From contig CAWFFJ010000022.1 of the NCBI GenBank assembly GCA_963814875.1, positions 124,001 through 188,000 of the forward strand: a stretch of DNA of 64,000 nt. Reading direction: 5' to 3'. This DNA is from CAVSIS01 sp963814875 (lineage in GTDB: Bacteria; Acidobacteriota; Thermoanaerobaculia; Thermoanaerobaculales; Sulfomarinibacteraceae). The notes under the pieces are model-generated. The model saw nothing but the letters and a program-made list of their open reading frames with translations. It ran no database searches and was not told the DNA's origin. Numbering within the stretch: the stretch's first letter is position 1; every line of letters starts with the position of its first letter. Shown in pieces: positions 1-8,460 of the stretch. Both the position numbers and the translations under genes were made by a program.

Positions 1-1260
1 ACTCATCAGCGAGCTGCCGCCGCAGCTGGTGGGCTTCGTTCTGGCGCTCGCGCTCGGCCTCTTGATCGGTTTCGAGCGCGAGGAAAGCCGACCCAGGAGA
101 CTCGCCCGACGGCCACTTCGGCGGCGTGCGGACGTTTCCGATCATCAGCATGGGCGGCTTCCTCCTGGTCACTGCGTTTCCCGAGTCCGCCCTCCCCTTC
201 GCCATCGGCCTCGCGGTCCTCGGACTGCTGCTCGGGGTGACGGTCTACCTGACGGGCTCGGCGGGCGGCGACATCGGCATTACCACCGAGACCGCCGCGC
301 TGCTGACCTTCACCCTCGGCGCGGCCGCCGCCCGGGGCCTGTACTGGATCGCCATCGCCGCCGGCGTGGTGGCGGTGATGCTCCTCCAGGAGAAGCAGGT
401 GCTTGGAGGGCCTCGCGACGCGTATAGCCGCGGCACGAGCTGTCGACCCTCGCCCGCTTCCTGCTCATCACCGGCGTCATTCTGCCGGCGGTTCCCAACC
501 GGGCATTCACGGCCTACGAGATCAACCCATTCAAGATCTGGCTCGTCGTGGTTGCGGTCAGCGCCGTCTCCTACTCGAGCTACCTGTTACAGCGGCGCCT
601 GGGCGGCGACCGCGGGCTTCTGCTTGCCGGACTGCTCGGCGGCGCCTACTCCTCGACCGTCACGACCGTCGTCCTCGCGCGCCAGTTCGCGGGTCGATCC
701 GCAGCGCGGCCGAGCCTACGCGGGCGCGATCACCGCGGCGACCGGCGTCATGTACGCCCGGCTGTGGATCCTGCTCGCGCTGTTCTCGCCGCTGCTCGCC
801 GCTCGCCTGACCTGGGTCTTCTGGCCGCTGGCGGTCATCGGCGCCGTCGTCGGCGCGCTGCTCGGTCGCCACCGGGGCCGGGGGCTCGAGGAGGCGACCA
901 CGGTCTCCGGGAACCCGCTCGAGCTGCGCTCGGCCTTCCTCTTCGCTGCTGTCTTCCTCGGCGTCCTCGCCGCGACCCGGTTCGTCGCAGCCCACTTCGG
1001 TCGACGCCGGTATTCTGGTGTTGGCCGGCGTCATGGGTCTGACCGATGTCGATCCCTTCATCCTCGGTGTCGCGCAGTACTCGAGCCATGGTCTCGAGGC
1101 CGGGACCGCCGCCCTCGCGGTCGTCGTCGCCGCCACTGCCAACAACGTCATGAAGGGCATCTACGCCCTGGTGTTCGGCGAGCGCCGCGTCGGCTGGACG
1201 GCGCTCCTGTCGCTGAGCACCCTCGGAGCGGCCAGCCTCGCCCTGTACTGGTGGTTGTAG
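1..1260 (+). pseudogene. MgtC/DUF4010-type membrane protein, frameshifted, 5' partial
   Basis: The reading frame is open at the left edge and begins with a hydrophobic MgtC-like segment (LALALGLLIGFERE). Coherent membrane-protein sequence then continues in different frames: DGHFGGVRTFPIISMGGFL from about 100, a piece near 400-430, LLGGAYSSTVTTVVLARQF at about 620-690, VMYARLWILLALFSPLLAARL from about 750, and GVMGLTDVDPFILGVAQYSS to the TAG at 1258-1260. Concatenated, these give a multi-pass protein of the MgtC plus DUF4010 type. At least four single-base shifts (near 85, 400-435, 700 and 1003) break it. Neighbouring genes are intact, so real decay is more likely than bad sequence, but assembly error cannot be excluded. 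The substrate of the family is not established. Confidence 0.7.
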
Positions 1261-1433
1261 ACCACGGGCCCTTTGAGTGCGGGGCGTGATCCGCCGCGAG
1301 CGTGTGGTTTCCTGGCCACAAGCTCCCATGGGACGCTGCCCGCATCCGGAGGTCCCGGTTGTTCGTCCACGACGGGAGGGACTACCATGGACGCCGGCTC
1401 GGTCGTAGCCTGTGACCGGCCGAGGAGGAAGGA

Positions 1434-2462
1434 GTGCGGCAGCCTCTCGATTCGCTCCACTTCGCGGTCATCGACGCCGAGACAACCGGCTACTACCCGA
1501 CCCGCGATCGGATCGTAGAGCTCGCCATCCGCCGAGTTGACGCAGCCGGCCGGGTGCTTGACGACTACTGCACGCTGGTCGACCCCGAACGCGACCTCGG
1601 GCTCGCCGGGGAGCACGGCATCACCCCCGACATGCTCCGCGGTGCGCCAGTGTTCGCCGACCTTGCGCCGGACGTCGTTCTTCGTCTCTCCGGCGCAGTC
1701 TGGGTCGGCCACAACCTCGCCTTCGAGAGCCGCTTCCTGCACGAGGAGTTCGCGCGCATCTCCGGCGAGCCACCTGCGGCGCCGATGCTGTGCACCATGG
1801 GCCTGTGCCGTCACTTCGGTCCGAGCATGTCGAGCCACCGGCTCGAATGGCTGTGCGAACGGCTCGAGATCCGCGAAACGATCGAGCCTTCGGCGGCGTC
1901 GCAAGCGCGAGCTACGGCACTCGTCCTCGCCTGCCTACTCGAAAAGGCGCGCGCGGCGGGCCAGACCTGCCTCGAGGACCTCGAGAGCCTCGGATCTTCG
2001 ACCTGCCTGGTGCCGATGCTCGCGCGCCCCGACCTGCCGTTCGAGGCTCCGAGACGGGTGTGGACGCGGGAGGCCGCCCGCGACACATCGGTTCACAACA
2101 GCGCCTGCTTCATCGCCTCGCTCGTACGCGACCTCAAGCCCGCATCGGACTCGCGGGTGCCCGATGACCGGATCGGCTTCTACCTCCATGTGCTCGACCG
2201 CGTGCTCAAGGACCGGGTTGTCGACGAGCGCGAGGCCGAGGAGCTCAGGCAGCTCGCCCACGAGTGGGAGCTCACCCAGGCGGACGCACGTCGGGCGCAT
2301 GAGATCTACCTCGGCATGCTGGTCGCGACCGCCCTCGACGACCGGCACCTCACGAACGCGGAGCGGCGCGATCTGGAACGCGTCGCCGATCTGCTCGGCA
2401 TTTCCGCCGAGGTCACCGAACGGATGATCCGCGACGGCGGCCGACGGGCCGCGACAGGTTGA
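1434..2462 (+). CDS. DEDDh exonuclease-like protein with altered catalytic motifs and C-terminal helical domain
   Basis: The protein has 342 residues. The GTG start at 1434 is chosen because GGAGG lies about 7 bases upstream. Residues 10-170 look like the epsilon/DnaQ 3'-5' exonuclease fold: motif I is intact (D14-A-E16-TTG) and motif II is VGHNLAFESRFL, with Glu where Asp is usual. Motif III, which should read HxxxxD before ARATA, reads PSAASQ, so the catalytic His and Asp are missing. The C-terminal 120 residues (DERAEELRQLA-like, LTNAERRDLERVADLLGIS) resemble a TerB-like helical domain. It may bind nucleic acid ends without cutting, or cut poorly. It stands alone between unrelated genes. 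The fold assignment is firm; the loss of activity is inference. Confidence 0.8.
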   Translation: MRQPLDSLHFAVIDAETTGYYPTRDRIVELAIRRVDAAGRVLDDYCTLVDPERDLGLAGEHGITPDMLRGAPVFADLAPDVVLRLSGAVWVGHNLAFESRFLHEEFARISGEPPAAPMLCTMGLCRHFGPSMSSHRLEWLCERLEIRETIEPSAASQARATALVLACLLEKARAAGQTCLEDLESLGSSTCLVPMLARPDLPFEAPRRVWTREAARDTSVHNSACFIASLVRDLKPASDSRVPDDRIGFYLHVLDRVLKDRVVDEREAEELRQLAHEWELTQADARRAHEIYLGMLVATALDDRHLTNAERRDLERVADLLGISAEVTERMIRDGGRRAATG

Positions 2463-2553
2463 CCCGGAGCGAACCGCGGGGCACTCGTACCGTATAGCTC
2501 ACGAGCGGCCGGAGCCGCTCGGCCGCACAGTCCACGCATCGAGGGGGATCGAC

Positions 2554-3729
2554 ATGACACGCAGCCGCCGGGAGTTCATCCAGCTGTCCGCTATCGCCGG
2601 GGGTGCGGTGGCCCTGGGCATGGTCGGGGCCCGCGCCCACGCAGAGGAGCGTGTTGCCGGGAAACCTGCGCGCAAGCTCAAGATCCTGGTTCTCGGGGGC
2701 ACCGGACTGATCGGTCCCCCCTTGGTCGAGTACGCCCTCGCGCGCGGCCACGAGGTCACGCTGTTCAACCGCGGCAAGACCAACGCTGACCTGTTTCCGA
2801 AGCTCGAGAAGCTCCGTGGAGACCGCGACGGCGACCTCAAGGCGCTCGAGGGCGACCGTACCTGGGATGCGGTAGTCGACGACACCGCGTCGATCCCGCG
2901 CTGGGTTCACGACTCGGCGAACCTGCTCAAGGGACGCGCGAAGCTGTACCTCTTCACCTCGTCGATCTCGGCCTACGCCGACACCTCGAAGCCGGGCATG
3001 ACCGAGGACGCACCGGTCGCGACGATGCCGCCGGAGGAGGTGGAGAAGGTCAAGACCACTGCAGACGTCGGCAACTTCTACGGAGCTCTCAAGGCGCTGT
3101 GCGAGGAGGAAGCACGTCATGCCTTCCCGGATGGGGCGCTGATCGTCCGGCCGGGACTGATCGTCGGCCCTGGAGACCGCTCGGACCGCTGGACCTACTG
3201 GCCGGTGCGAGTCCACCGCGGCGGCGAAGTGTTGGCGCCCGGGACCCCTGACGATCCGGTGCAGTTCATCGACACCCGCGACCTCGGCGAGTGGTACGTG
3301 CGGCTGCTCGAGGACGGCGTCACCGGGACCTTCCACGCTACCGGACCGGCCTCGCGACTGTCGATGGCGGAGATGCTCTATGGGTTGCGCGCCACCACCG
3401 CCGAGAAGATCGCCTTCACGTGGGTGCCGGCCGACTTTCTCGCCGAGCACGACGTCCAGCCGTGGAGCGACATGCCGGCCTGGGTGCCCCCGGTCGACGA
3501 CTACCTCGGGTTCGGTCGGGTCGACTGCTCCAAGGCGCAGCGAGCGGGCCTGACCTTTCGCCCGATGGCGGTCACAGCCTTCGACACCCTGAAGTGGTGG
3601 GACGAGCAGCCCGACGAGCGCCGGGCAAAGCCCCGCGCCGGGCTCGACCCAGCACGCGAACAGGAGGTCCTCGCCGCCTGGCACGCGAAGAAGGCGACCT
3701 GGAAGGCGCCCGCGCGGCAAGCAGGCTGA
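2554..3729 (+). CDS. Tat-exported NAD-dependent epimerase/dehydratase family protein
   Basis: This 391-residue protein starts with a twin-arginine signal (SRREFIQL, then a hydrophobic stretch and AHA), so it is probably exported folded by the Tat pathway. The mature part begins with a Rossmann nucleotide-binding motif (VLGGTGLIG) and a second-strand segment, VTLFNRG, typical of atypical short-chain dehydrogenases of the isoflavone-reductase/epimerase type. The YxxxK pair is visible as FYGALKALCEEE. The start ATG follows a GAGGGGG stretch. The substrate cannot be told. Its C-terminal region is rich in Trp and Pro, unlike cytosolic sugar epimerases. No obvious operon partner: 90 bases separate it from the gene upstream. 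Confidence 0.85.
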   Translation: MTRSRREFIQLSAIAGGAVALGMVGARAHAEERVAGKPARKLKILVLGGTGLIGPPLVEYALARGHEVTLFNRGKTNADLFPKLEKLRGDRDGDLKALEGDRTWDAVVDDTASIPRWVHDSANLLKGRAKLYLFTSSISAYADTSKPGMTEDAPVATMPPEEVEKVKTTADVGNFYGALKALCEEEARHAFPDGALIVRPGLIVGPGDRSDRWTYWPVRVHRGGEVLAPGTPDDPVQFIDTRDLGEWYVRLLEDGVTGTFHATGPASRLSMAEMLYGLRATTAEKIAFTWVPADFLAEHDVQPWSDMPAWVPPVDDYLGFGRVDCSKAQRAGLTFRPMAVTAFDTLKWWDEQPDERRAKPRAGLDPAREQEVLAAWHAKKATWKAPARQAG

Positions 3730-3984
3730 AGACAAACCACAGAGGCACAGCGCGGGCTTCGCCCGCCACTCACACGCGCCCCAGGGGCGTGCGAGGACCG
3801 GTCCTGTCGGCTGTGAGCCACAGGCATCGGGGGCCGAAATCCGGGGTTCGGGCGGCGGGCAGCCGGGGGCCGGAACGGGACCGGGCTCCCGGCCGCCACG
3901 ACCGTGGCCCCCGATCCCGACTCCCCGCGGCGCGCAGCCGGCAGCCTGATCCCGAACCTCAGCGCTGGGGCGGGAAGGGCTGCG

Positions 3985-4055
3985 CATCGGTGCCTGGTCG
4001 GACGATCCGGGCGATTCCGGAAGGACCGTCGGAGTCGTCTGACCAGGCACCGATG
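3985..4055. repeat. Inverted-repeat hairpin element (REP-like) and related debris in a gene-free stretch
   Basis: The stretch 3730-4348 holds no convincing gene. Within it, 3985-4006 (CATCGGTGCCTGGTC then GGACGA) pairs with 4034-4055 with one mismatch, giving a long hairpin with a loop of about 27 bases. A degenerate half copy lies at 4270-4292 and a related unit at 25848-25895. The core resembles the GTGCCTGGCAC words scattered through intergenic DNA of this window, as expected for REP-type sequences. It could also act as a terminator for the gene upstream, but no T-run follows. Confidence 0.6.
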
Positions 4056-4348
4056 CGAGCTGGTCGGAGTGGTCGGCATCGAACGCTGGGGGCAGCGCCC
4101 AGGTGAGCTCTGCCGGGTCCTCGTAAAGCACCCCGACTTGGTGAGTCGCTGGGCACGAATGGCCGCACTCCGAAGAACCGATGATCACTCGCTGGCAGAA
4201 CAGCAGCAGGCGCTGGACACAATGATTGCCGCCCAGCCAGCCGAAGCCGGGGGCAGCAGTTCGTGAAATCGTCGGAATCGTCTGACCTGGCACGGATGTG
4301 ACTTGCCGATTGATCGTGTCGGTCATCCTTGGCTTGGCCGTGTCATTC

Positions 4349-4741
4349 TCACTTGAAGGCGGCGTCGAGCTTCTCTAGCAGCTCACGCACACGTGCCTTT
4401 GAACCACCCGTATCCATGAACTGGGCTTGGTACGCGGTCTCGGCACCCACCTCCACACGGGTGGCCGTGTCGGAAACCTTCGTAAGCTGGACGAAGGTGG
4501 CGTAGCCTTTGGCGGCAGTCATCTTGAATCCCGTCTTGGCCTCTATCCGCCCTTCTTCCTTGCTCTGGTGAACGACCGTCCACCGCAGCTCGGGCATCAG
4601 GCGCAGGGTTTCCGCCCACACGGCATCGAACGGCGCGGCGTAGGTCCGGGTCCGCTCGCCCTCCGGCATACCGTAGCTATTCGAAGTACAGCCGGTCACA
4701 ACACCAAGGGCCAACACGAGCAGCAGGAATCGCGACCACAC
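4349..4741 (-). CDS. Small lipoprotein of unknown function
   Basis: This 130-residue protein has a classical lipoprotein signal: MWSR, a hydrophobic run and the lipobox VTGC at residues 15-18, so it is probably membrane-anchored on the periplasmic side. The mature part (TYAAPFDAVWAETLRLMPELRW and a mixed alpha/beta pattern ending with a helical tail) recalls DUF3568/BON-like outer-membrane-associated lipoproteins, but I do not recognise a named family. The downstream flank (4261-4348) carries REP-like debris and the upstream flank is a dispersed repeat. No operon is evident. Confidence 0.75.
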   Translation of the reverse strand: MWSRFLLLVLALGVVTGCTSNSYGMPEGERTRTYAAPFDAVWAETLRLMPELRWTVVHQSKEEGRIEAKTGFKMTAAKGYATFVQLTKVSDTATRVEVGAETAYQAQFMDTGGSKARVRELLEKLDAAFK

Positions 4742-5013
4742 GTCACACCTCCCGAATCAGAGCCGCCACCACCTCGGCGGTTAGCGTGTTGATCTCCATC
4801 GCGGTGAACTGCCCGCGGCAATCAAGGGTTGCACCCCGCACGGACGGTAGCCCGCGTCAATCAGGGATAGGGATTTCCTTTCCGACGTCTCGAGCCTACC
4901 ACTGGCCGGTGTCGGCGGCTGTGTAGACCCGCGGCATTCTGGTTGAGGCGCGCGGTTGCGGGTTAGAAGGCGTCATCGATCAAGGTCGGATTCGTTGTCG
5001 CGTTCGTGGTCGG

Positions 5014-5205
5014 CAAAAGTACCAGTCACGCCATTCCAGCTCTCCGGCCTGCAGAGGTGGCGATGTCGGGGACCCATGCCGGGCTCTTCTGGGTCGCGGG
5101 GTTCGACACCTCGAAGCGCTGCTCGCCCGGGTGACAGGGGATGTGGATGCTTCGGTGCCTGGCTTGAAGAAGTTTGGAAGTGCTGAAGGAGAAACAACTT
5201 CCCAA
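5014..5205. repeat. Dispersed repeat R1, copy a
   Basis: A block beginning TCACGCCATTCC and continuing through GCGGGGTTCGACACCTCGAA recurs at 34855-35045 and 40096-40330, with shorter copies of its left edge at 11509-11573 and 34232-34258. Read on the minus strand, all long copies encode variants of [10 protein letters not shown], so the repeat seems to be a duplicated 3' end of a gene joined to a REP-like head. The remainder of the 4742-5503 gap shows no convincing coding sequence. Confidence 0.7.
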
Positions 5206-5503
5206 GTTGTTGGAGCCTGGCACCCATGGCAACAGCCGCGGCCAGCTACGCCTTTAGCTGCGCATGGGCGAGGGGGCCGCCCCAAGTACCCCGGTGGGAG
5301 GGGCGAGAGGCGCGGCTCTATGGTCGCAGGGCCCAAGATTGGAGCACATCACCGATCGCGCAGCCTAGCTTGGGCAGTGCATTGCTGAATCCGATGGGGC
5401 TGTATCACCGGTGGGCAGCGATGGTACCGTTTTGGCAGGAAAGATTGGTTCACCCGGGTAGACCGGGCATAGTTAACTTCCTGATGGGAAGAAGGAGGGT
5501 GGA

Positions 5504-6247
5504 ATGAGTTCGCGTGGATTGGAATCCGTTGCTCGAGTCACATGCATGGCGCTGGTGGTTCTGTGTTGGGGGGCATTGGCCAGCTCACAGTCGTCTACGG
5601 ATGTTGTCTTCACTACTGTGGCCCCCCCGCCGCCTTACCAAACACTCGGTCTCGTCTCGGCTGTCTCCCACATGCCTCCCGGCGTCCTCGATCCATCCAA
5701 GCCCATCAAGGAGGCAATAAGGCGGCTGTACCCTGATCTCGAAAGCCAGGCAAAGGTCCGCGGGGCGAACATGGTTGTCTTGAGCCAGATCGTCCCCATG
5801 ATCTCCGGCAATGACGGTTGGATGCTTGCCTTTGGTACCGCGCTGAAAGTTGGGGGCGCCGGGGCCATCGAAGGAGGGGCCGCCGCAAGCAACGGAGCCA
5901 GCCCTCAAACGGAGGGGGGCGAGCTGAGCGGGACTTGGGTTGGCGAGGTTGCCAAGCCGGGGAAGGACTCAGCCGTGGAAGTGACATTGAATCTCACCCC
6001 GGGGGCCGAACCTGGCGAATACATAGGTGGTTTCATCCTGGCAGATCCCGCTTGTGAGGTGAGCATCAAATCAACCGAGACTCAGGGGGGCATCCATCTG
6101 TTCAAGGGTGAACACACCAACAAACTACGCTGTGCCTTCTTCACCGGGTTCACTGTGCAGCTCACAGACGAGGGCAAGATGGACTTCAGGATGTACGGTG
6201 CCGACCGGAACAAGGTACATATGCAGGGGTTACTTTCTCGTTCGTGA
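5504..6247 (+). CDS. Secreted protein of unknown function with C-terminal 'TNK' domain
   Basis: The 247-residue product starts after GGAGGG with a signal peptide (hydrophobic residues 10-28, cleavage near ASS). Residues 40-100 (PPYQTLGLVSAVSHM, RLYPDLESQAKVRGANMVVL) resemble the YbjQ/DUF-like 'heavy-metal-binding' pattern of periplasmic proteins. Residues about 142-247 form a second domain, starting SGTWVGEV and containing KGEHTNKLRCAFF and a terminal G-L-L-S-R. The same domain, with KGTNTNKAKCMFM, ends the secreted protein at 17528-18562, so the two are paralogous in this part. I do not recognise the domain. It lies in a run of secreted or membrane genes (5.5-11.3 kb) in the same direction. 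Confidence 0.75.
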   Translation: MSSRGLESVARVTCMALVVLCWGALASSQSSTDVVFTTVAPPPPYQTLGLVSAVSHMPPGVLDPSKPIKEAIRRLYPDLESQAKVRGANMVVLSQIVPMISGNDGWMLAFGTALKVGGAGAIEGGAAASNGASPQTEGGELSGTWVGEVAKPGKDSAVEVTLNLTPGAEPGEYIGGFILADPACEVSIKSTETQGGIHLFKGEHTNKLRCAFFTGFTVQLTDEGKMDFRMYGADRNKVHMQGLLSRS

Positions 6248-6476
6248 GGTGCTTCCGACTTCTTGAGCGTGGGTGCCCACTACATGCAGTTGAGGTCCTG
6301 TACGAGTCCCCGTAGAGGGCTCGAGTTGGTCATGATCAGAGTAGTTGAAAGCGAAAGCGCGGCGGACACAGCAGTGCCCCGCCACACGATTGAACGGTTC
6401 AGGTGCACCTTGGTTGCGAACCGACCCATGTCTCGAACTTCAAAGTGACCATGGTTGTTGTGAGGAGGACCTGGAG

Positions 6477-6866
6477 ATGAGAAAGGCCGTGTCAACTCTT
6501 ACCGTCGCCTTGCCAACATTATTGCTTTCAGCAAGCCTTGTCTTGGCACAAGCTCCGAGGGAACCCAGTGGTGCAGAAGCCGCCGCAGGCTGTGCTGCTT
6601 GTGGAGGTTTGGGCCTTATGCTCATCGTGATTCCCATAGTCATACTCGCTCTGAACATCGCGTTGTTGGTATGGGTCGCGCGAGATGCCAAGTCGCGAGG
6701 GATGGACAGCGCCGTACTGTGGATGGTTCTCGTAATGTTCACAAGCGTGATCGGATTGGTGATCTACATCCTCTCAAGGCCACAAGGGAACCTCGAAAAG
6801 TGCAAGAGCTGCAACAACAACCGACTTCAGGCCAGCGCGAAGTGTCCACATTGCGGAAACGCGTAA
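6477..6866 (+). CDS. Membrane protein with PLDc_N-like segment and C-terminal zinc ribbon
   Basis: The start ATG at 6477 follows GAGGAGGAC by about 8 bases; an upstream in-frame ATG lacks such a site. The 129-residue protein has an N-terminal hydrophobic signal or membrane segment (residues 6-25), two further membrane segments (LMLIVIPIVILALNIALLVW and VLWMVLVMFTSVIGLVIYIL), and a cytoplasmic tail with CKSC and CPHC, a zinc-ribbon. The spacing WVARDAKSRG before the last helix is typical of the phospholipase-D N-terminal/PLDc_N family of small membrane proteins. Its 3' end overlaps the probable start of yidD, so the two are probably translated together. The function is unknown. Confidence 0.75.
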   Translation: MRKAVSTLTVALPTLLLSASLVLAQAPREPSGAEAAAGCAACGGLGLMLIVIPIVILALNIALLVWVARDAKSRGMDSAVLWMVLVMFTSVIGLVIYILSRPQGNLEKCKSCNNNRLQASAKCPHCGNA

Positions 6867-7240
6867 GGCGCCCAGGGACCTACCTGGCCGCACTCTGTGT
6901 TCTCTTTACTCTGGCTATCGCTGATTCTCTCCGTAAACCAGAGAATCAGATCACCGGTTGGCTCTACATCTCGGGGGTGCGTCTATACCAGGCATGGGGG
7001 CGCCCTCTACTGAGAAATCGAGTCCATTGTCGCTATGAACCAACGTGTTCAGAGTACTCTATACAGGCAGTTCGACGTCATGGGATCCTCCGAGGGTTGC
7101 TCTTGACACTCAGAAGATTGTGTTCGTGCACGAAATCGGTCCCACTGGGCACACGCGACCCGGTACCTTCTAGGGTGGGACACCAGAGGTCAATTGAGAC
7201 AGGAGGGCCGAACAAGCAGATCCAGCAAGTGGTGCGTTGA
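6842..7240 (+). CDS. yidD: Membrane protein insertion efficiency factor YidD
   Basis: The C-terminal half shows the YidD signature: CRYEPTCSEYSIQAVRRHG, then a basic helix RGLLLTLRRL and a DPVP tail. YidD is a small membrane-associated protein that assists YidC-dependent membrane insertion. The start is uncertain: GTG at 6842, inside the preceding gene, gives 132 residues with an extra N-terminal hydrophobic segment (TYLAALCVLFTLAIA), and the overlap suggests translational coupling. Most YidD proteins are 70-100 residues and sit beside rnpA and yidC; here it follows a zinc-ribbon membrane protein, so this may be a second, relocated copy. The usual CHPF-like motif is replaced by CSCTKSVP. Confidence 0.85.
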   Translation: MSTLRKRVRRPGTYLAALCVLFTLAIADSLRKPENQITGWLYISGVRLYQAWGRPLLRNRVHCRYEPTCSEYSIQAVRRHGILRGLLLTLRRLCSCTKSVPLGTRDPVPSRVGHQRSIETGGPNKQIQQVVR

Positions 7241-7427
7241 GCGCGCCCAGAGTGTCTGGGGAGCCGGGAATCAGCCACATGGTGAGAGGGCCGTCGTCGT
7301 CGTCGCAATAGGGGTAGTCGGACCCCTTGATGAACGCAGCTGCCCATTACAGTCTCAGAGAACTGCCAAGATCATCAATCAGCGAAGTAGATTCCCAAGG
7401 GAGTCATCAGAGAAGGAGGTCGACATT

Positions 7428-8309
7428 ATGGTTCGTACAAGTTCGGACGCAATGGCTCGGGGGACTTCGGGGAAGGTCGCCCGGGGAATCGCGGAACGGG
7501 GTCGCGAGTTCCTCCGAGGGTTTCTCGCCTGCGTTGTAGGCCTTATTCTCATCTCGTGTGGCAACGCCGACCCAACGGGTTGGTACGCTGGATCCGGTAC
7601 CTCGCCGCCAGGCCAGGCAGCCGAGATACTCGGGCTCCGGTTGCGGCTGGTCGTTCAGGAGAAGGCCGCAACTGGCACGCTCTTCCTAGCCGCACCAGGT
7701 GGCGAAGAGCTGGAGATGCCTTTCGAGAAGGGCTCGATTGTTAGCCAGGACATTGAGCTTTCTGGCACCGCTCTCGGACGGTCATGGGTACTCAGGGGAG
7801 ATATCAGGGGAGAGACGATCACTGGAACGCTCAAGGTCCACTCGCTTCTGCAGAATGCGGAGCTTCGGGTTTCCCTGGAACGGGTGAAGGATTCCTCCGC
7901 AGCAGAGGAGGTCTCCGCGCGTGGGAGCGCGAAGCGCGGAACACCCCAAGCATCTCCGACGAAGAGCGACCCGGAGAGGGCAAGAGAGACGATGACGAGT
8001 ATGCGGTCCATTGCAATCGCCATCGAGAGCTATGCAGTGGACACAAACCGATATCCAAACGTAGGCTCACTTGAACGGCTTGAACCGCTGATCTCTCCGA
8101 CGTACATTAGGCGCGTCCCGAAAAACGACGGCTGGAATAGGCCGCTAGACTACGCCGGGAATGCGAGGCAGTACGAGATTCGCTCGCTAGGTGCCGATGG
8201 CCAGTTGGACGCCCAGCCACACCCGGGCCAAAACACATCCTTCGATTCCGACATTGTCTACCATGATGGCTCGTTCGTGCAGTGGCCCAGCGGCATTCAG
8301 GTTCACTAG
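7428..8309 (+). CDS. Lipoprotein with C-terminal GspG-like (pseudopilin) domain
   Basis: ATG at 7428 follows AAGGAGG by 7 bases and gives 293 residues. A basic N-terminus, a hydrophobic helix and the lipobox LISC mark a lipoprotein. The first domain (residues 46-150) contains GLRLRLVVQEKAATGT and alternating beta strands; a truncated relative of it lies at 18747-18941 on the other strand. Residues about 195-285 resemble the C-terminal part of type II secretion pseudopilin GspG: an amphipathic helix with IAIAIESYAVDTNRYP, then PKNDGWNRPLDY and SLGADGQLD, the calcium-binding loop region. The N-terminal prepilin methylation motif is absent, so it is not an assembled pilin. This fusion is unusual. 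The function is unknown. Confidence 0.75.
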   Translation: MVRTSSDAMARGTSGKVARGIAERGREFLRGFLACVVGLILISCGNADPTGWYAGSGTSPPGQAAEILGLRLRLVVQEKAATGTLFLAAPGGEELEMPFEKGSIVSQDIELSGTALGRSWVLRGDIRGETITGTLKVHSLLQNAELRVSLERVKDSSAAEEVSARGSAKRGTPQASPTKSDPERARETMTSMRSIAIAIESYAVDTNRYPNVGSLERLEPLISPTYIRRVPKNDGWNRPLDYAGNARQYEIRSLGADGQLDAQPHPGQNTSFDSDIVYHDGSFVQWPSGIQVH

Positions 8310-8460
8310 AGAAGGCGCTGCGGAGTCTGGGCGAAGTCCGTTCGCGTCCTGCCGGGAAAGCGAGCCCCTGTCGTGGTGAGGCTGACGCTGCTGTCTATCG
8401 CCAAGTTAGATTCGGCGTTCCCAGTGAATTCCTACTAGGAGCTATCCAGTGGAGGCCACT

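Noticed and set aside
2413..4326. 637-codon minus-strand frame
   Set aside because: It is antisense to the Tat-exported epimerase gene and runs on through REP-like intergenic DNA; no domain or signal.
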